Positions 43,104 to 51,956 of a stretch of 64,000 bases of DNA are shown here, in pieces (position 1 is the first letter of the stretch; every line of letters begins with the position of its first letter). Position numbers and translations under genes: made by a program. The notes under the pieces are model-generated. The model saw only the letters and a program-made list of their open reading frames with translations, ran no database searches and was not told the origin of the DNA. Source of the stretch: Massilia sp. ST3 (lineage in GTDB: Bacteria > Pseudomonadota > Gammaproteobacteria > Burkholderiales > Burkholderiaceae_D); the NCBI RefSeq assembly GCF_018119405.1, contig NZ_JAGPWC010000028.1, positions 1 through 64,000 of the forward strand. The letters run 5' to 3'.

Positions 43104-43373
43104 ATGGCAAGCAACACGATACGGAAGCTATTGCTGGGGGCGTGCTGCGCCACCTTGCTGGGCTGCGCGCCGGCCACGCCGCGCTGGGACCGCGAATTCG
43201 GCAACGCGGTGCGCGCCAACCTGTCGGCGCAGGTGCTCGATCCCGCCGCCAGCGCCAGCACCGACCCGGTCACCGGCATCGACGGCCACGCCGCCCGCGC
43301 CGCGCACGAGCGCTACCAGCGTTCCTACGCACGGCCGGACGCCGAGCCGGCGCGCTCGCTGGTCACCCAATAA
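43104..43373 (+). CDS. Small lipoprotein of the Tad locus
   Basis: This 89-aa predicted lipoprotein has signal peptide IRKLLLGACCATLLGC with the lipobox Cys at 21. The mature part is polar and without recognised domain (RWDREFGNAVRANLSAQVLD). Its place between cpaC and cpaE is that of CpaD in other loci, so it may be a reduced functional counterpart that helps secretin assembly; this is inference from position. It lies 10 bases after cpaC and nine bases before cpaE. Confidence 0.85.
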   Translation: MASNTIRKLLLGACCATLLGCAPATPRWDREFGNAVRANLSAQVLDPAASASTDPVTGIDGHAARAAHERYQRSYARPDAEPARSLVTQ

Positions 43374-43382
43374 GCGGATGCC

Positions 43383-44549
43383 ATGAAAGCGCTCCTGATC
43401 AGCCGCGACGGCCAACTGTACTCGGAAATCGCCTCCCAGGGCGCGGCGCGGGTGCCGCCCCTGCACCTGGCGGGCACCCGCGCGAGCCTGCGCGACGCCC
43501 TCGACCGCGTCGAGTCGGACAACCTGCAGCTGCTCATCATCGACGCCAGCGACAGCGAACAGCTCGAAGCCGGGCTGCTCGAACGCCTGGGCCGCCAGTA
43601 CCCGTCGGCGCAGCTGATGTTGCTAACCGACCACCACCAGCCCGACCTCCTCATCACCGCCATGCGCGCCGGCGTGCGCGAGGTGCTGCAGCTGCCGCTG
43701 GTGCACCGCGCCTTCCACGAGGCGATGGACCGGATCGCGTCGGCCGCCGGCGTGTCTCTCATGCGCGACGGGAAGGTGCTGGCCTTCATCGCCTGCAAGG
43801 GCGGCAGCGGCGCCACCTTCATCTCGACCAATTTCGGCTACGCGCTGGCGACCCTGGCCGCCAAGAAGGTGCTCTTGATCGACCTGCACGGCCAGTTCGG
43901 CGACGCCGCGCTGTATGTGTCGGACCAGAAGCCGAGCATGACCCTGTCGGACGTCTGCGCCCAGATCGCCCGCGTCGACGCGCCCTTCCTGGACTCCTGC
44001 CTGGTGCATGTCACGCCCGGCTTCGGCATCCTGGCCGCGGCCGACGACCCCGCCCACGCCAAGGACGCCAAGCCCGAGCACATCGACACCATCCTGCGCG
44101 TGGCGCGCCAGCACTACGACTACGTGCTGCTCGACGTCGGGCGCCAGATCGACGCGGTCTCGCTGCGCGCGCTCGACATCACCGAGACCATCTATCCTGT
44201 GCTGCAGCTGGCGCTGCCCGACATCCGCGATGCGCGCCGCCTGCTCGACATCTTCCGCTCGCTCGGCTACGTGCTCGACCACATCCGCCTCATCGTCAAC
44301 CGCTACGAGAAGGGCGGCAAGCTGCGCCTGCAGGACCTGCACGCCGCGCTCGGCTGCGAAGTGATGCACACCTTCCCGAACGATTACATCGCGGTGACCG
44401 ATTCGGTGAACCAGGGCGTGCCGGTGCTGCAGCTGTCGCGCTCGAGCGCGGCCGCGCGCAGCCTGGCCGAGATGGTGGAGCTGGTCACGGCGCGCCGCGT
44501 CCAGGAAAGCAAGGGCCTGCTCGACCGCCTGTTCGGTGGAAGCGCCTAG
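43383..44549 (+). CDS. cpaE: Pilus localisation protein CpaE/TadZ
   Basis: This 388-aa protein has an N-terminal receiver-like domain (residues 1-120) that lacks a clear phospho-Asp environment, and a ParA/MinD-like domain after it. The deviant P-loop reads CKGGSGATF at 138-146: the signature Lys139 is present but the usual second Lys is Ala144, as seen in some TadZ proteins, so ATP turnover may be weak. It positions the Tad machine at the pole or membrane in other species. It is followed by cpaF after 40 bases. Confidence 0.92.
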   Translation: MKALLISRDGQLYSEIASQGAARVPPLHLAGTRASLRDALDRVESDNLQLLIIDASDSEQLEAGLLERLGRQYPSAQLMLLTDHHQPDLLITAMRAGVREVLQLPLVHRAFHEAMDRIASAAGVSLMRDGKVLAFIACKGGSGATFISTNFGYALATLAAKKVLLIDLHGQFGDAALYVSDQKPSMTLSDVCAQIARVDAPFLDSCLVHVTPGFGILAAADDPAHAKDAKPEHIDTILRVARQHYDYVLLDVGRQIDAVSLRALDITETIYPVLQLALPDIRDARRLLDIFRSLGYVLDHIRLIVNRYEKGGKLRLQDLHAALGCEVMHTFPNDYIAVTDSVNQGVPVLQLSRSSAAARSLAEMVELVTARRVQESKGLLDRLFGGSA

Positions 44550-44589
44550 TCCGCCACTCACCCGATTACCGTTGACGATTGGAGCCCCC

Positions 44590-45936
44590 ATGTCCCTACG
44601 TGAACGCCTCGCCGCGGGCGGCCAGGAACGCCCGATGGCGAGCAGCCTGCCGGAAACCGGCAACCAGGCCTTCCAGGAGCTCAAGAAGCTGATGCACCAG
44701 ATGATCCTCGACCGGATCGACCTGGAGCGCCTCAAGCGCCTGACGTCCGAGCAGTTCAAGCACGAGCTGGCGCTGCTGGTCCAGCGCATCATCGAAGAGG
44801 AGCGCATCGTCCTCAACCAGCACGAGCGCCACCACCTGGTGCTCGACATCCAGCACGAGATGCTGGGCTTCGGGCCGCTCGAGCCGCTGCTGAACGACCC
44901 CACCATCTCGGACATCCTGGTCAACACCGCCAGCAAGGTGTATGTCGAGCGGCGCGGCAAGCTGGAGCTCACCGAGGTCACTTTCCACGACAACGCCCAC
45001 CTGATGAAGATCATCGAGAAGATCGTCTCGCGCGTGGGCCGGCGCGTGGACGAGTCGAGCCCGATGGTCGACGCGCGCCTGCCGGACGGCTCGCGCGTCA
45101 ACGCGATCATCCCGCCGCTGGCGGTGGACGGGCCCCTGCTGTCGATCCGGCGCTTCGGCGGCAGCCCCCTCACGGTGCAGAACCTGCTCGACTACAAGAG
45201 CCTGACCCCACCCATGATCCGCGTGCTGGAAGGCCTGGGCACGGCCAAGGTGAACATCCTGATCTCGGGCGGCACCGGCAGCGGCAAGACCACCCTGCTG
45301 AACCTGATCTCGGGCTTCATCCCGGCCAGCGAGCGGGTGGTGACGATCGAGGACGCGGCCGAGCTGCAGCTGCGCCAGCCGCACGTGGTGCGCCTCGAGA
45401 CCCGGCCGCCGAATATCGAGGGCAAGGGCGAGGTGACCCAGCGCGCCCTGGTGCGCAACGCCCTGCGCATGCGGCCCGACCGCATCATCCTGGGCGAGGT
45501 GCGCGGCGCCGAGGCGCTCGACATGCTGCAGGCGATGAATACCGGCCACGAAGGCTCGCTCGCCACCATTCACTCGAATACGCCGCGCGACGCCTTGTCG
45601 CGCCTGGAGAACATGGTCAGCATGGCCGGGGTGAACCTCACCGCGCGCGCGATCCGCCAGCAGATCGTGTCGGCGGTGACGGTGGTGGTGCAGGCATCGC
45701 GCCTGACCGACGGCACGCGCAAGGTGGTCAGCATCCAGGAGATCACCGGCATGGAAGGCGACATCATCTCGATGCAGGAGATCTTCCGCTTCGAGCAGCG
45801 CGGCGTCGACGCTGAAGGCAAGGTATTGGGCCACTTCTCGGCCACCGGCGTGCGCCCGCGCTTCGCCGACCGCCTGCGGCTGTTCGGGGTGCCGGTGCCG
45901 GAAGACAGCTTCGATCCCGACCGGGTGTTCGACTGA
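44590..45936 (+). CDS. cpaF: Tad pilus secretion ATPase CpaF/TadA
   Basis: This 448-aa hexameric type II/IV secretion ATPase drives both extension and retraction of Tad pili. Walker A is [10 protein letters not shown] at 226-235, the Asp box is [12 protein letters not shown], and Walker B is [17 protein letters not shown]. The His box region [15 protein letters not shown] is also intact. The ATG at 44590 follows GGAG; an upstream in-frame ATG at 44536 would overlap cpaE and is not preferred. N-terminal 90 residues are the usual helical CpaF extension. Confidence 0.95.
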   Translation: MSLRERLAAGGQERPMASSLPETGNQAFQELKKLMHQMILDRIDLERLKRLTSEQFKHELALLVQRIIEEERIVLNQHERHHLVLDIQHEMLGFGPLEPLLNDPTISDILVNTASKVYVERRGKLELTEVTFHDNAHLMKIIEKIVSRVGRRVDESSPMVDARLPDGSRVNAIIPPLAVDGPLLSIRRFGGSPLTVQNLLDYKSLTPPMIRVLEGLGTAKVNILISGGTGSGKTTLLNLISGFIPASERVVTIEDAAELQLRQPHVVRLETRPPNIEGKGEVTQRALVRNALRMRPDRIILGEVRGAEALDMLQAMNTGHEGSLATIHSNTPRDALSRLENMVSMAGVNLTARAIRQQIVSAVTVVVQASRLTDGTRKVVSIQEITGMEGDIISMQEIFRFEQRGVDAEGKVLGHFSATGVRPRFADRLRLFGVPVPEDSFDPDRVFD

Positions 45937-45947
45937 GCGGAGGCGGC

Positions 45948-46925
45948 ATGGATGCACTGTTCTACGGTTTCGTGGTGCTCCTGTTCGCGGCGGTGATCCT
46001 CGCGGTCGAAGGCATCTACCTGTGGTGGATGGGCACCCATGGCGCGGCGGCGCGCCGCGTCGCGCGCCGCCTGCAGCTGATGTCGGGTGGCGTGGGCCGC
46101 TCGGGCGAGCGCATCTCGATCCTCAAGCAGCGCCGCTACAGTAGCCACCAGGCCTTCGACCGCCTGCTGCACCATGCCGGGGTGGCCGCGCGGATCGACG
46201 CGCTGCTGGTGCAGGCGGGTTCGCCCTGGACCGTGGCGCAGTTCTGCGCCTGGTCGCTCGGCTGCATGGCGATCGGACTGGTCCTGGCGTCCGGCTGGCC
46301 GATTCCGTGGGCGGGGCGGCTGCTGATCGGCCTGGCCTGCCTGTGCCTGCCCTGGGGCCTGATGCGCCGCGCACGCCAGCGGCGCCTGCTGCGCATCGAG
46401 CAGCAGCTGCCGGATGCGGCAGACTTCATCGCGCGTGCGCTGCGCGCCGGCCACTCCTTCAGCAACGTGCTGCAAATCGTCGGCAACGAGCTGCCCGAGC
46501 CGCTCAGCAGCGAGTTCCGCATCGCGCGCGAGGAAATCAACTACGGCGTACCGATGAGCGAAGCGCTGCACGGCATGGCGGCGCGCATTCCGCTGACCGA
46601 CCTGCGCTACCTGATCATCGCGGTGCTGATCCAGCGCGAGTCGGGCGGCAACCTGGCCGAGATCCTCGGCAATATCAGCGAGATCATCCGCGCCCGCCTG
46701 AAGCTGGTCGCCCACGTGCGCGTGCTGTCGGCCGAGGGCCGGATGTCGGCCTGGATCCTGGGGCTGATGCCCTTCTGCGTGGGGGCCGCCATGGTGCTCG
46801 CCAACCCCGGCTACATCAGCCTGATGTGGACCGACCCGTCCGGCGTGCGGCTGCTGTGGTATGGCGTCGCCATGATCGTGTTCGGCGTGTTCTGGCTGCG
46901 CCAGGTCATCCGCATCCGCATCTGA
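45948..46925 (+). CDS. tadB: Tad inner-membrane platform protein TadB
   Basis: This 325-aa polytopic protein has a type II secretion F (T2SSF) domain. Hydrophobic helices occur near residues 5-27, 95-135, 270-290 and 300-320. The conserved T2SSF stretch is LPDAADFIARALRAGHSFSN at about 155-174, then VLIQRESGGNLAEILGNISE at about 227-246. It pairs with TadC to form the platform on which CpaF acts. It starts 11 bases after cpaF. Confidence 0.94.
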   Translation: MDALFYGFVVLLFAAVILAVEGIYLWWMGTHGAAARRVARRLQLMSGGVGRSGERISILKQRRYSSHQAFDRLLHHAGVAARIDALLVQAGSPWTVAQFCAWSLGCMAIGLVLASGWPIPWAGRLLIGLACLCLPWGLMRRARQRRLLRIEQQLPDAADFIARALRAGHSFSNVLQIVGNELPEPLSSEFRIAREEINYGVPMSEALHGMAARIPLTDLRYLIIAVLIQRESGGNLAEILGNISEIIRARLKLVAHVRVLSAEGRMSAWILGLMPFCVGAAMVLANPGYISLMWTDPSGVRLLWYGVAMIVFGVFWLRQVIRIRI

Positions 46926-46932
46926 GGTGACT

Positions 46933-47883
46933 ATGCAATCCGCCCAACTCGCTTTCCTGGTCATCGTCTTCCTCGTCGTCTGCGGACTCGGATGGCTCGG
47001 CGTGACCCTGTTCGCACCGCTCTCCCTGCGCGAGCGCCTGCGCCGCTTCCTCGGCACCAAGCCGGCCGAGGCCGAGAACAGCCTGGATGGCGGCGCCGGC
47101 TGGGTCGAGCGCGTGGCCAGCGTCGCCCGGCCGCTCACCAAGCTGTCGATTCCCGAAGAGGGCTGGGAAAAATCGACCCTGCGCACCCGCTTCATGAACG
47201 CCGGCTGGCGCAATCCCGCAGCCCCGACCCTGTATTTCGCGTCCAAGACCGGCCTGGCGCTGCTGGTGCCGTCCCTGTGCGCGCCCTTCCTGATCCTGTA
47301 CGGGGGCGAGCTGGGATCGAACAAGGTGCTGGCGGTCTTGCTGCTGGGCGCCGCCCTCGGCTACTACATCCCCAACGTGGTCCTGACCCGCATCGTCAAC
47401 CGGCGCCGGCGCGAGATCTTCGAGACCATCCCCGACGCGCTGGACCTCCTGACCGTATGCGTGGAGGCGGGCCTGAGCCTGGAGCGCGCGATGGTCAAGG
47501 TGGCCGGCGAGATCCACATCAAGAGCCTGGTGCTGGCCCAGGAGCTGCAGCTGGTGCTGATGGAAATGCGGGCCGGCTTCAGCAAGGAAAAGGCACTGCG
47601 CAACTTCGCCCTGCGCTCGGGCGTCGAGGACGTCGATACCCTGGTCGCGATGCTGGTCCAGTCCGAGCGCTTCGGCACCAGCATCGGCGATTCCCTGCGC
47701 GTGTATTCCGACAACCTGCGCCACAAGCGGCGCCTGCGGGCGGAGGAATGCGCCGCCAAGATCGGTCTCAAGCTGCTGTTCCCCCTGATCTTCTGCATTT
47801 TCCCGACGCTGCTGATGGTGCTGCTCGGGCCGGCCGCGATCCAGATATCGCGGGCCCTGGGCGCGCTGCACGGCGCGCGCTGA
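46933..47883 (+). CDS. tadC: Tad inner-membrane platform protein TadC
   Basis: This 316-aa T2SSF-domain protein partners TadB. Membrane helices are near residues 5-27, 90-135 and 280-305. The T2SSF signature is ETIPDALDLLTVCVEAGLSL with VQSERFGTSIGDSLRVYSDN downstream. An in-frame GTG two codons earlier (46927) is possible, but GAGG is better spaced for the ATG at 46933. Spacing from tadB is seven bases. Confidence 0.94.
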   Translation: MQSAQLAFLVIVFLVVCGLGWLGVTLFAPLSLRERLRRFLGTKPAEAENSLDGGAGWVERVASVARPLTKLSIPEEGWEKSTLRTRFMNAGWRNPAAPTLYFASKTGLALLVPSLCAPFLILYGGELGSNKVLAVLLLGAALGYYIPNVVLTRIVNRRRREIFETIPDALDLLTVCVEAGLSLERAMVKVAGEIHIKSLVLAQELQLVLMEMRAGFSKEKALRNFALRSGVEDVDTLVAMLVQSERFGTSIGDSLRVYSDNLRHKRRLRAEECAAKIGLKLLFPLIFCIFPTLLMVLLGPAAIQISRALGALHGAR

Positions 47884-47909
47884 CCTCAACCGAGCCGATG
47901 GAGCCTGCG

Positions 47910-49097
47910 ATGCGAACCGCTACTACCCTGACCACCCTGGCGCTGGCCTGCGCCGGCCTGCTGGCCTGTACGCCGCTGTCTACCCGGTCCACTGCCACCG
48001 CAACTGAGGGCAGCGACGACGCCTACCTGGCCGGGCGCAACCACCACCTGGCGCGGCGCTACGAGGAGGCGCGCGCCGCCTACCAGGCCGCGCTGCAGGC
48101 CGATCCACAGCACATCAGCGCCCGCAACGGCCTGGCGACCCTGCATGCCGAGCAGCGCGAGTTCGCGGCCGCCGTCGCCATCTGGCGCGAGCTGACCGCG
48201 CCGCTAAGCTTGTCCTCCGGTCCCGGCAAGGCCTATTTGTTCGGCAACCTGGGCCATGCCTATCTCCTGAGCGGTGACTACGACGATGCCCTGGTGGCGC
48301 TGGAAAAGGCGTGCCTGCTCGATCCGCTCAATCCGCGCGCCTGGGAGCTGATGGGCGAAACCCTGCGCAAGCTGGGCCAGGATGCGCGCGCCGAGCAGAT
48401 GCTGCGGCAGGCCGCCACGCTGCGCCAGCACGACCTGCGCGCCGACCTGGCGGCCATCGGCGACAAGACCTCGGTGGCGGCGATCGGCCAGGCGGCGCAG
48501 GTGCAGGAGGCGGTGAAGGAGCAGGATGATGCCTGGCTGGACACCGAGCTGCGCATGACCGCAGGCGGCATGTTCGAACTACGCCGCGGCAAGGCGCCGA
48601 CGCCTGCCGGCCTGCCCGCGCCCGCGGCCCCCTTGGCGCCGGTGCCGGCGGCGCCCGCGATCGAAGGCGCGGTGGCGCGCCTGGAGATCAGGAACGGCAA
48701 CGGCGTGCCCGGCATGGCGCGTGCGCTGGCGCGCCGGCTCGGCGAGCCCGGCGTGAGGGTAACCCGCCTGTCGAACGACAAAGGCTTCAGCGTGCGCCGC
48801 ACCCGCATCGAATACGAGGCGGCCCACCGCGCGGCGGCCGAGCGCCTGGCCGAGCGGCTCGGCAGCGCGCAGCTGCAGGAAGTGCGTGATGCCGCGCCGG
48901 CCGACCTGCGCCTGGTGCTAGGACGCGACCTGGGGCGCCGCGGTGTCGCCCTGCGTCCGCCGAAGGTCCCGGCAGGAGTGACCGGCGCAGCCGGTGCGGC
49001 GACGGCGGCCAGTACGCCGCGCGGAGCGGGGCAAGACCAGTTGAATGCTTCCGGCGCTCCGTCGTGCTTAGCGTGCCTACTGCTTATTTCCAGCTGA
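47910..49097 (+). CDS. tadD: TadD-like TPR lipoprotein with C-terminal LytR_C-type domain
   Basis: This 395-aa lipoprotein ends the Tad operon. The lipobox is AGLLAC with Cys near residue 20. TPR repeats fill residues 35-165 (LAGRNHHLARRYEEARAAYQ; LFGNLGHAYLLSGDYDDALV). A Pro/Ala linker leads to a LytR C-terminal-like domain near 245-330 (VARLEIRNGNGVPGMARALA, then FSVRRTRIEYEAAHRAAAER). The ATG at 47910 has GGAG six bases upstream; an ATG four codons earlier is less well placed. The end overlaps the convergent GIN-domain gene by 14 bases. TadD in other species is needed for pilus biogenesis. Confidence 0.9.
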   Translation: MRTATTLTTLALACAGLLACTPLSTRSTATATEGSDDAYLAGRNHHLARRYEEARAAYQAALQADPQHISARNGLATLHAEQREFAAAVAIWRELTAPLSLSSGPGKAYLFGNLGHAYLLSGDYDDALVALEKACLLDPLNPRAWELMGETLRKLGQDARAEQMLRQAATLRQHDLRADLAAIGDKTSVAAIGQAAQVQEAVKEQDDAWLDTELRMTAGGMFELRRGKAPTPAGLPAPAAPLAPVPAAPAIEGAVARLEIRNGNGVPGMARALARRLGEPGVRVTRLSNDKGFSVRRTRIEYEAAHRAAAERLAERLGSAQLQEVRDAAPADLRLVLGRDLGRRGVALRPPKVPAGVTGAAGAATAASTPRGAGQDQLNASGAPSCLACLLLISS

Positions 49098-49851
49098 TCT
49101 TGCCAAGACCGTTGGCATTGCCATTGCGCTTGGCCGGGTTGCCGTAGACGGTGGCGGAGCCCAGGCCGTTCAGGCTCACATCGGCCGCCTGCTTGGCATA
49201 TACGGAGGCGCCGCCCAGGCCATTCAGGTCGAGATCGACGGTGTCGGCTTGCAGACCCTGGGCTTCCAGGCTGCCGACGCCGGTCAGCTTGGCCTGCAGC
49301 AGCCGGGTCTGGCCCTGGACCGTCATGCGGCCGGCGCCGCGCAGGTTCAGGTCGACGCGTTCGGCGCGCACGCCGTTCAAGGTCATGGCGCCCACGCCAC
49401 CCAGGCGCGCATCGATCTGGCGGAAGCCGCCGTCGACGGTCACCGCGCCGGCGCCGTCCAGGGCCAGCTTCACGGCATCGCCCGAGAAGCCGCTGACGGT
49501 CGAGGCGCCGACGCCATTCGATGCGAACTCGGCCAGGTTGGGCACGGTGAGTTCGGCGCGCAGCTTGTGCTCCATGCGTTCGTTACGGGTGCTGAAAGAT
49601 TCGGTGCCGATTTCGAGCGTGTCGCCGCGCTGCGCGGTCGTGATGCGCTGGACGTAGCGGCGGTCGCCCGAAACCACCAGCGAGGGCGTGGCGCCCTGGC
49701 GCAGGACCAGGTCGACCACGCCGCCCAGCTTGACCTTGGTGACCTTGGCATCCACGGCGCGGGTTTCGCGCACGGCGTCGTCGGCAAGGACAGGGCCGGC
49801 GGCCAGGGCGAGCGAGCCGGCGACGAGGGCGGCGGTCAAGAGCTTTTGCAT
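49084..49851 (-). CDS. GIN-domain (DUF2807) secreted protein
   Basis: This 255-aa exported protein has a signal peptide (MQKLLTAALVAGSLALAAGP, then VLADD) followed by a right-handed beta-helix-like GIN domain. The repeating pattern is clear: VGASTVSGFSGDAVKLALDG, AGAVTVDGGF, VGAMTLNGVRAERVDLNLRG and AGRMTVQG, repeating about every 18-20 residues. The family is related to LiaF-type and DUF4097 repeats; its function is unknown. It is a single gene convergent with tadD. Confidence 0.88.
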   Translation of the reverse strand: MQKLLTAALVAGSLALAAGPVLADDAVRETRAVDAKVTKVKLGGVVDLVLRQGATPSLVVSGDRRYVQRITTAQRGDTLEIGTESFSTRNERMEHKLRAELTVPNLAEFASNGVGASTVSGFSGDAVKLALDGAGAVTVDGGFRQIDARLGGVGAMTLNGVRAERVDLNLRGAGRMTVQGQTRLLQAKLTGVGSLEAQGLQADTVDLDLNGLGGASVYAKQAADVSLNGLGSATVYGNPAKRNGNANGLGKISWK

Positions 49852-50003
49852 GGTGGGTCTCCAAAATGATTGTCGATGGAGACAGGATAGGGGAGGGGCC
49901 AGGATTTGCCTTCCGGATTGCGACGGATTGCGCATTCGACGGGATAAACCGCACAAATCCGCGCCTGTCGCGGCCCGGCCGGCGCGGCTGGTCCAGCTGC
50001 CGC

Positions 50004-50825
50004 TCAGCCTCCCGGACCGGCCCTGCGGTACACGCGCACGTAATCCACCAGCATCTGTTGCGGCAGGACCGTCGTGCTGTCCGGATAACCCGGCCAGTAG
50101 CCGCCCACCGCCAGATTGAGCAGGATGAAGAAGGGGTGTTCGAACACCCAGTCGCCCTTCACCAGGCTTGGTCGCGCGGTGTGGAAGTGCTGGCCGTCGC
50201 GGTACCAGCGGATCTCGCCCGGTTCCCATTCGACGGCGAACACGTGTAAGTCGTCCGCATACTTGCCGCTGGCCAGGGGCGCGGGCTTGCCGAAGGCCTG
50301 GTCGCCGGAATAGCCCGGCCCGTGCAGGGTGCCGTGCACGATGGCCGGCTCCTTGCCGATGTTCTCCATGATGTCGATCTCGCCGCTGCGCGGCCAGCCG
50401 GCCTGCTTGATGTCGGCGCCCAGCATCCAGAACGCCGGCCAGATGCCCTGGCCCTGTGGAACCTTGATGCGGGCCTCGAACCGGCCATGCATGCGCTGGT
50501 ACAAACCCGCCGTCTTGATGCGGGCCGAGGTGTACTCGCGGTTCTCGAAGGCCTCCTTGCGCGCCTCGATGACCAAGTGGCCGCCGGACACGCGCAGGTT
50601 TTCCGGCCGCCCCGTGTAGAACTGCAGTTCGTTGTTGCCCCAGCCATGCCCGCCGGTTTCCGCGACCCATTTGCCAGGGTCCAGGCTGTCGCCGTCGAAC
50701 TCGTCGCTCCACTCGAGCATCCAGCCGCTGGCCGGCGCGGCGGCTCCCTCTGGCGCCGGCTGGCTGGCGCACCCTGCGCACAGGAGCAGGGCCGCCAGCG
50801 CGGCCATCTTGTTCATCGTGGTCAT
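50004..50825 (-). CDS. GH16 family beta-glucanase lipoprotein (laminarinase-like)
   Basis: This 273-aa glycoside hydrolase is predicted to cleave beta-1,3- or mixed-linkage glucans. The lipobox LLCAGC places Cys19 at the mature N-terminus. The GH16 fold is recognisable from WSDEFDGDSLDPGKWVAETG. The catalytic ExDxxE motif is GEIDIMENIG, with Glu149 as nucleophile and Glu154 as acid/base. The longer reading from 50846 overlaps the upstream stop in ATGA; the ATG at 50825 has GGAAGA upstream and a better signal peptide. It is co-transcribed with the deacetylase gene from the LacI-controlled promoter at 51781-51809. Confidence 0.93.
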   Translation of the reverse strand: MTTMNKMAALAALLLCAGCASQPAPEGAAAPASGWMLEWSDEFDGDSLDPGKWVAETGGHGWGNNELQFYTGRPENLRVSGGHLVIEARKEAFENREYTSARIKTAGLYQRMHGRFEARIKVPQGQGIWPAFWMLGADIKQAGWPRSGEIDIMENIGKEPAIVHGTLHGPGYSGDQAFGKPAPLASGKYADDLHVFAVEWEPGEIRWYRDGQHFHTARPSLVKGDWVFEHPFFILLNLAVGGYWPGYPDSTTVLPQQMLVDYVRVYRRAGPGG

Positions 50826-50842
50826 GGTTCTTCCAATGGCAG

Positions 50843-51730
50843 TCATTGCGAAGCGGACTTGGGAGCAGCCTGAGAAGCAGCTTGAGATGCGGCCTGCTCC
50901 CCCCTGACGTGCTTCATGATATTGAGGAAGGTATCGGTCCAGTATTCCTGCCGGTGCTGCGCCAGGAAGCGCACCAGCTCCTCGTGCGCCTGCGCCGACA
51001 CGCTCAGGTAGTCGCCGCCGATGCCGTGGAAGGTGAAGGCGACCATGGTGCCGCGCGCGGCGGCCTGCCTGACCAGCGCGATCATCTCCTGGCCGCTGGC
51101 GTTCACCGGCCCGGCCACCGCCACCGCGTAGGGATCGAGCCGCGCCATGGACGGCACCACGTCCGCGCCCCCGCCCGCCTTGATCGCCACGAAGGCGTCG
51201 CGCAGGGCCGGCAGATAGGAACGTCCCGCGGCCAGCATGTCGCCGCAGGGCGCGGTATAGGTGCGTTCGCGCTGTCCGTCGATCGCTTCCAGCATGGTAT
51301 TGCCGAGCAAGACCTGGTCGCGCATCTGTTCCGGCGTGGTGGTGTCGAGGTTGCGGTGCGCCTCGACCCAGGCGCGGTCCGTCCCTGTGCCCGAACACTG
51401 GTGGAACAGGCTGTGGTTGCCCAGTTCGTGCCCGCGCCGCGCGGCCGCGCGCCACTCGCCCATCCGCCTGGCGACCGCCGGATTGGACAGCTGCAGGTAG
51501 AACGTGCCCCTGATGCCGTGGCGGTCGAGTGCGGGAATGGCATGGTCGAGCTGGGAATCGAGGGCGTCGTCATAGGCCAGGCTGACCGCGGCGCGCGCCC
51601 CGTTCGGCCAGCGGAAAGCTCCGTCCTGCGCGCCGGCCGGTGCGGCGGCCAAGGAACCCGCCACGACGGCGGTCAGCGCCGCGGCCAGCAGCGGCCGCGG
51701 GGGAAACGCGAGAACGAAAGAACGGCGCAT
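50843..51730 (-). CDS. Secreted polysaccharide deacetylase (NodB/CE4)
   Basis: This 295-aa exported CE4 enzyme has a signal peptide ending near PAGAQ (residue 35). The NodB residues are Asp54-Asp55 in SLAYDDAL and His106/His110 in GNHSLFH. The later motif RTYTAPCGD replaces the usual RPP. The C-terminal tail is a short ASQAASQAA repeat. It could deacetylate an imported or surface glycan handled by this locus. Start ATG 51730 has GGAG eight bases upstream, just downstream of a LacI-type operator. Confidence 0.9.
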   Translation of the reverse strand: MRRSFVLAFPPRPLLAAALTAVVAGSLAAAPAGAQDGAFRWPNGARAAVSLAYDDALDSQLDHAIPALDRHGIRGTFYLQLSNPAVARRMGEWRAAARRGHELGNHSLFHQCSGTGTDRAWVEAHRNLDTTTPEQMRDQVLLGNTMLEAIDGQRERTYTAPCGDMLAAGRSYLPALRDAFVAIKAGGGADVVPSMARLDPYAVAVAGPVNASGQEMIALVRQAAARGTMVAFTFHGIGGDYLSVSAQAHEELVRFLAQHRQEYWTDTFLNIMKHVRGEQAASQAASQAAPKSASQ

Positions 51731-51751
51731 TAAGCACTTCTCCGCGGTGAA

Positions 51752-51769
51752 TTTGGAAACGTTACCAAA
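51752..51769 (-). promoter_or_regulatory. LacI-type operator for the deacetylase/GH16 operon
   Basis: TTTGGAAACGTTACCAAA is a palindrome with one mismatch around the central ACGT, of the kind bound by LacI/GalR-family regulators. It lies 12-29 bases downstream of the -10 at 51786-51781 and 22 bases before the gene, ideal for repression. Confidence 0.75.
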
Positions 51770-51780
51770 ACGACAAGCCG

Positions 51781-51809
51781 ACTATATCCCGTCGAAAAAA
51801 CCGTGTCAA
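51781..51809 (-). promoter_or_regulatory. Sigma-70 promoter of the deacetylase/GH16 operon
   Basis: On the minus strand TTGACA (51809-51804) and TATAGT (51786-51781) are separated by exactly 17 bases. Confidence 0.85.
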
Positions 51810-51921
51810 CCATTCCCGCCGGTCCCGTCGTCCCGGGGCAGCCGCAGCGCCGACTCCGTAGGCGCATGACGACTGTTGCAAAACTGCCGCATATCGACCC
51901 ATATCTGTATGGAATATTCCG

Positions 51922-51950
51922 TTGACAATTTTTTTTTCCAACCCTAATAT
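51922..51950 (+). promoter_or_regulatory. Sigma-70 promoter of the TonB receptor operon
   Basis: TTGACA (51922-51927) and TAATAT (51945-51950) are separated by 17 bases containing a T-run. The start would be near 51957. Confidence 0.85.
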
Positions 51951-51956
51951 TCAGAC

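Noticed and set aside
40478..43279. A 933-codon minus-strand frame opposite cpaB and cpaC
   Set aside because: It is a shadow of the Tad genes, with His/Gly/Arg-rich composition and no domain.
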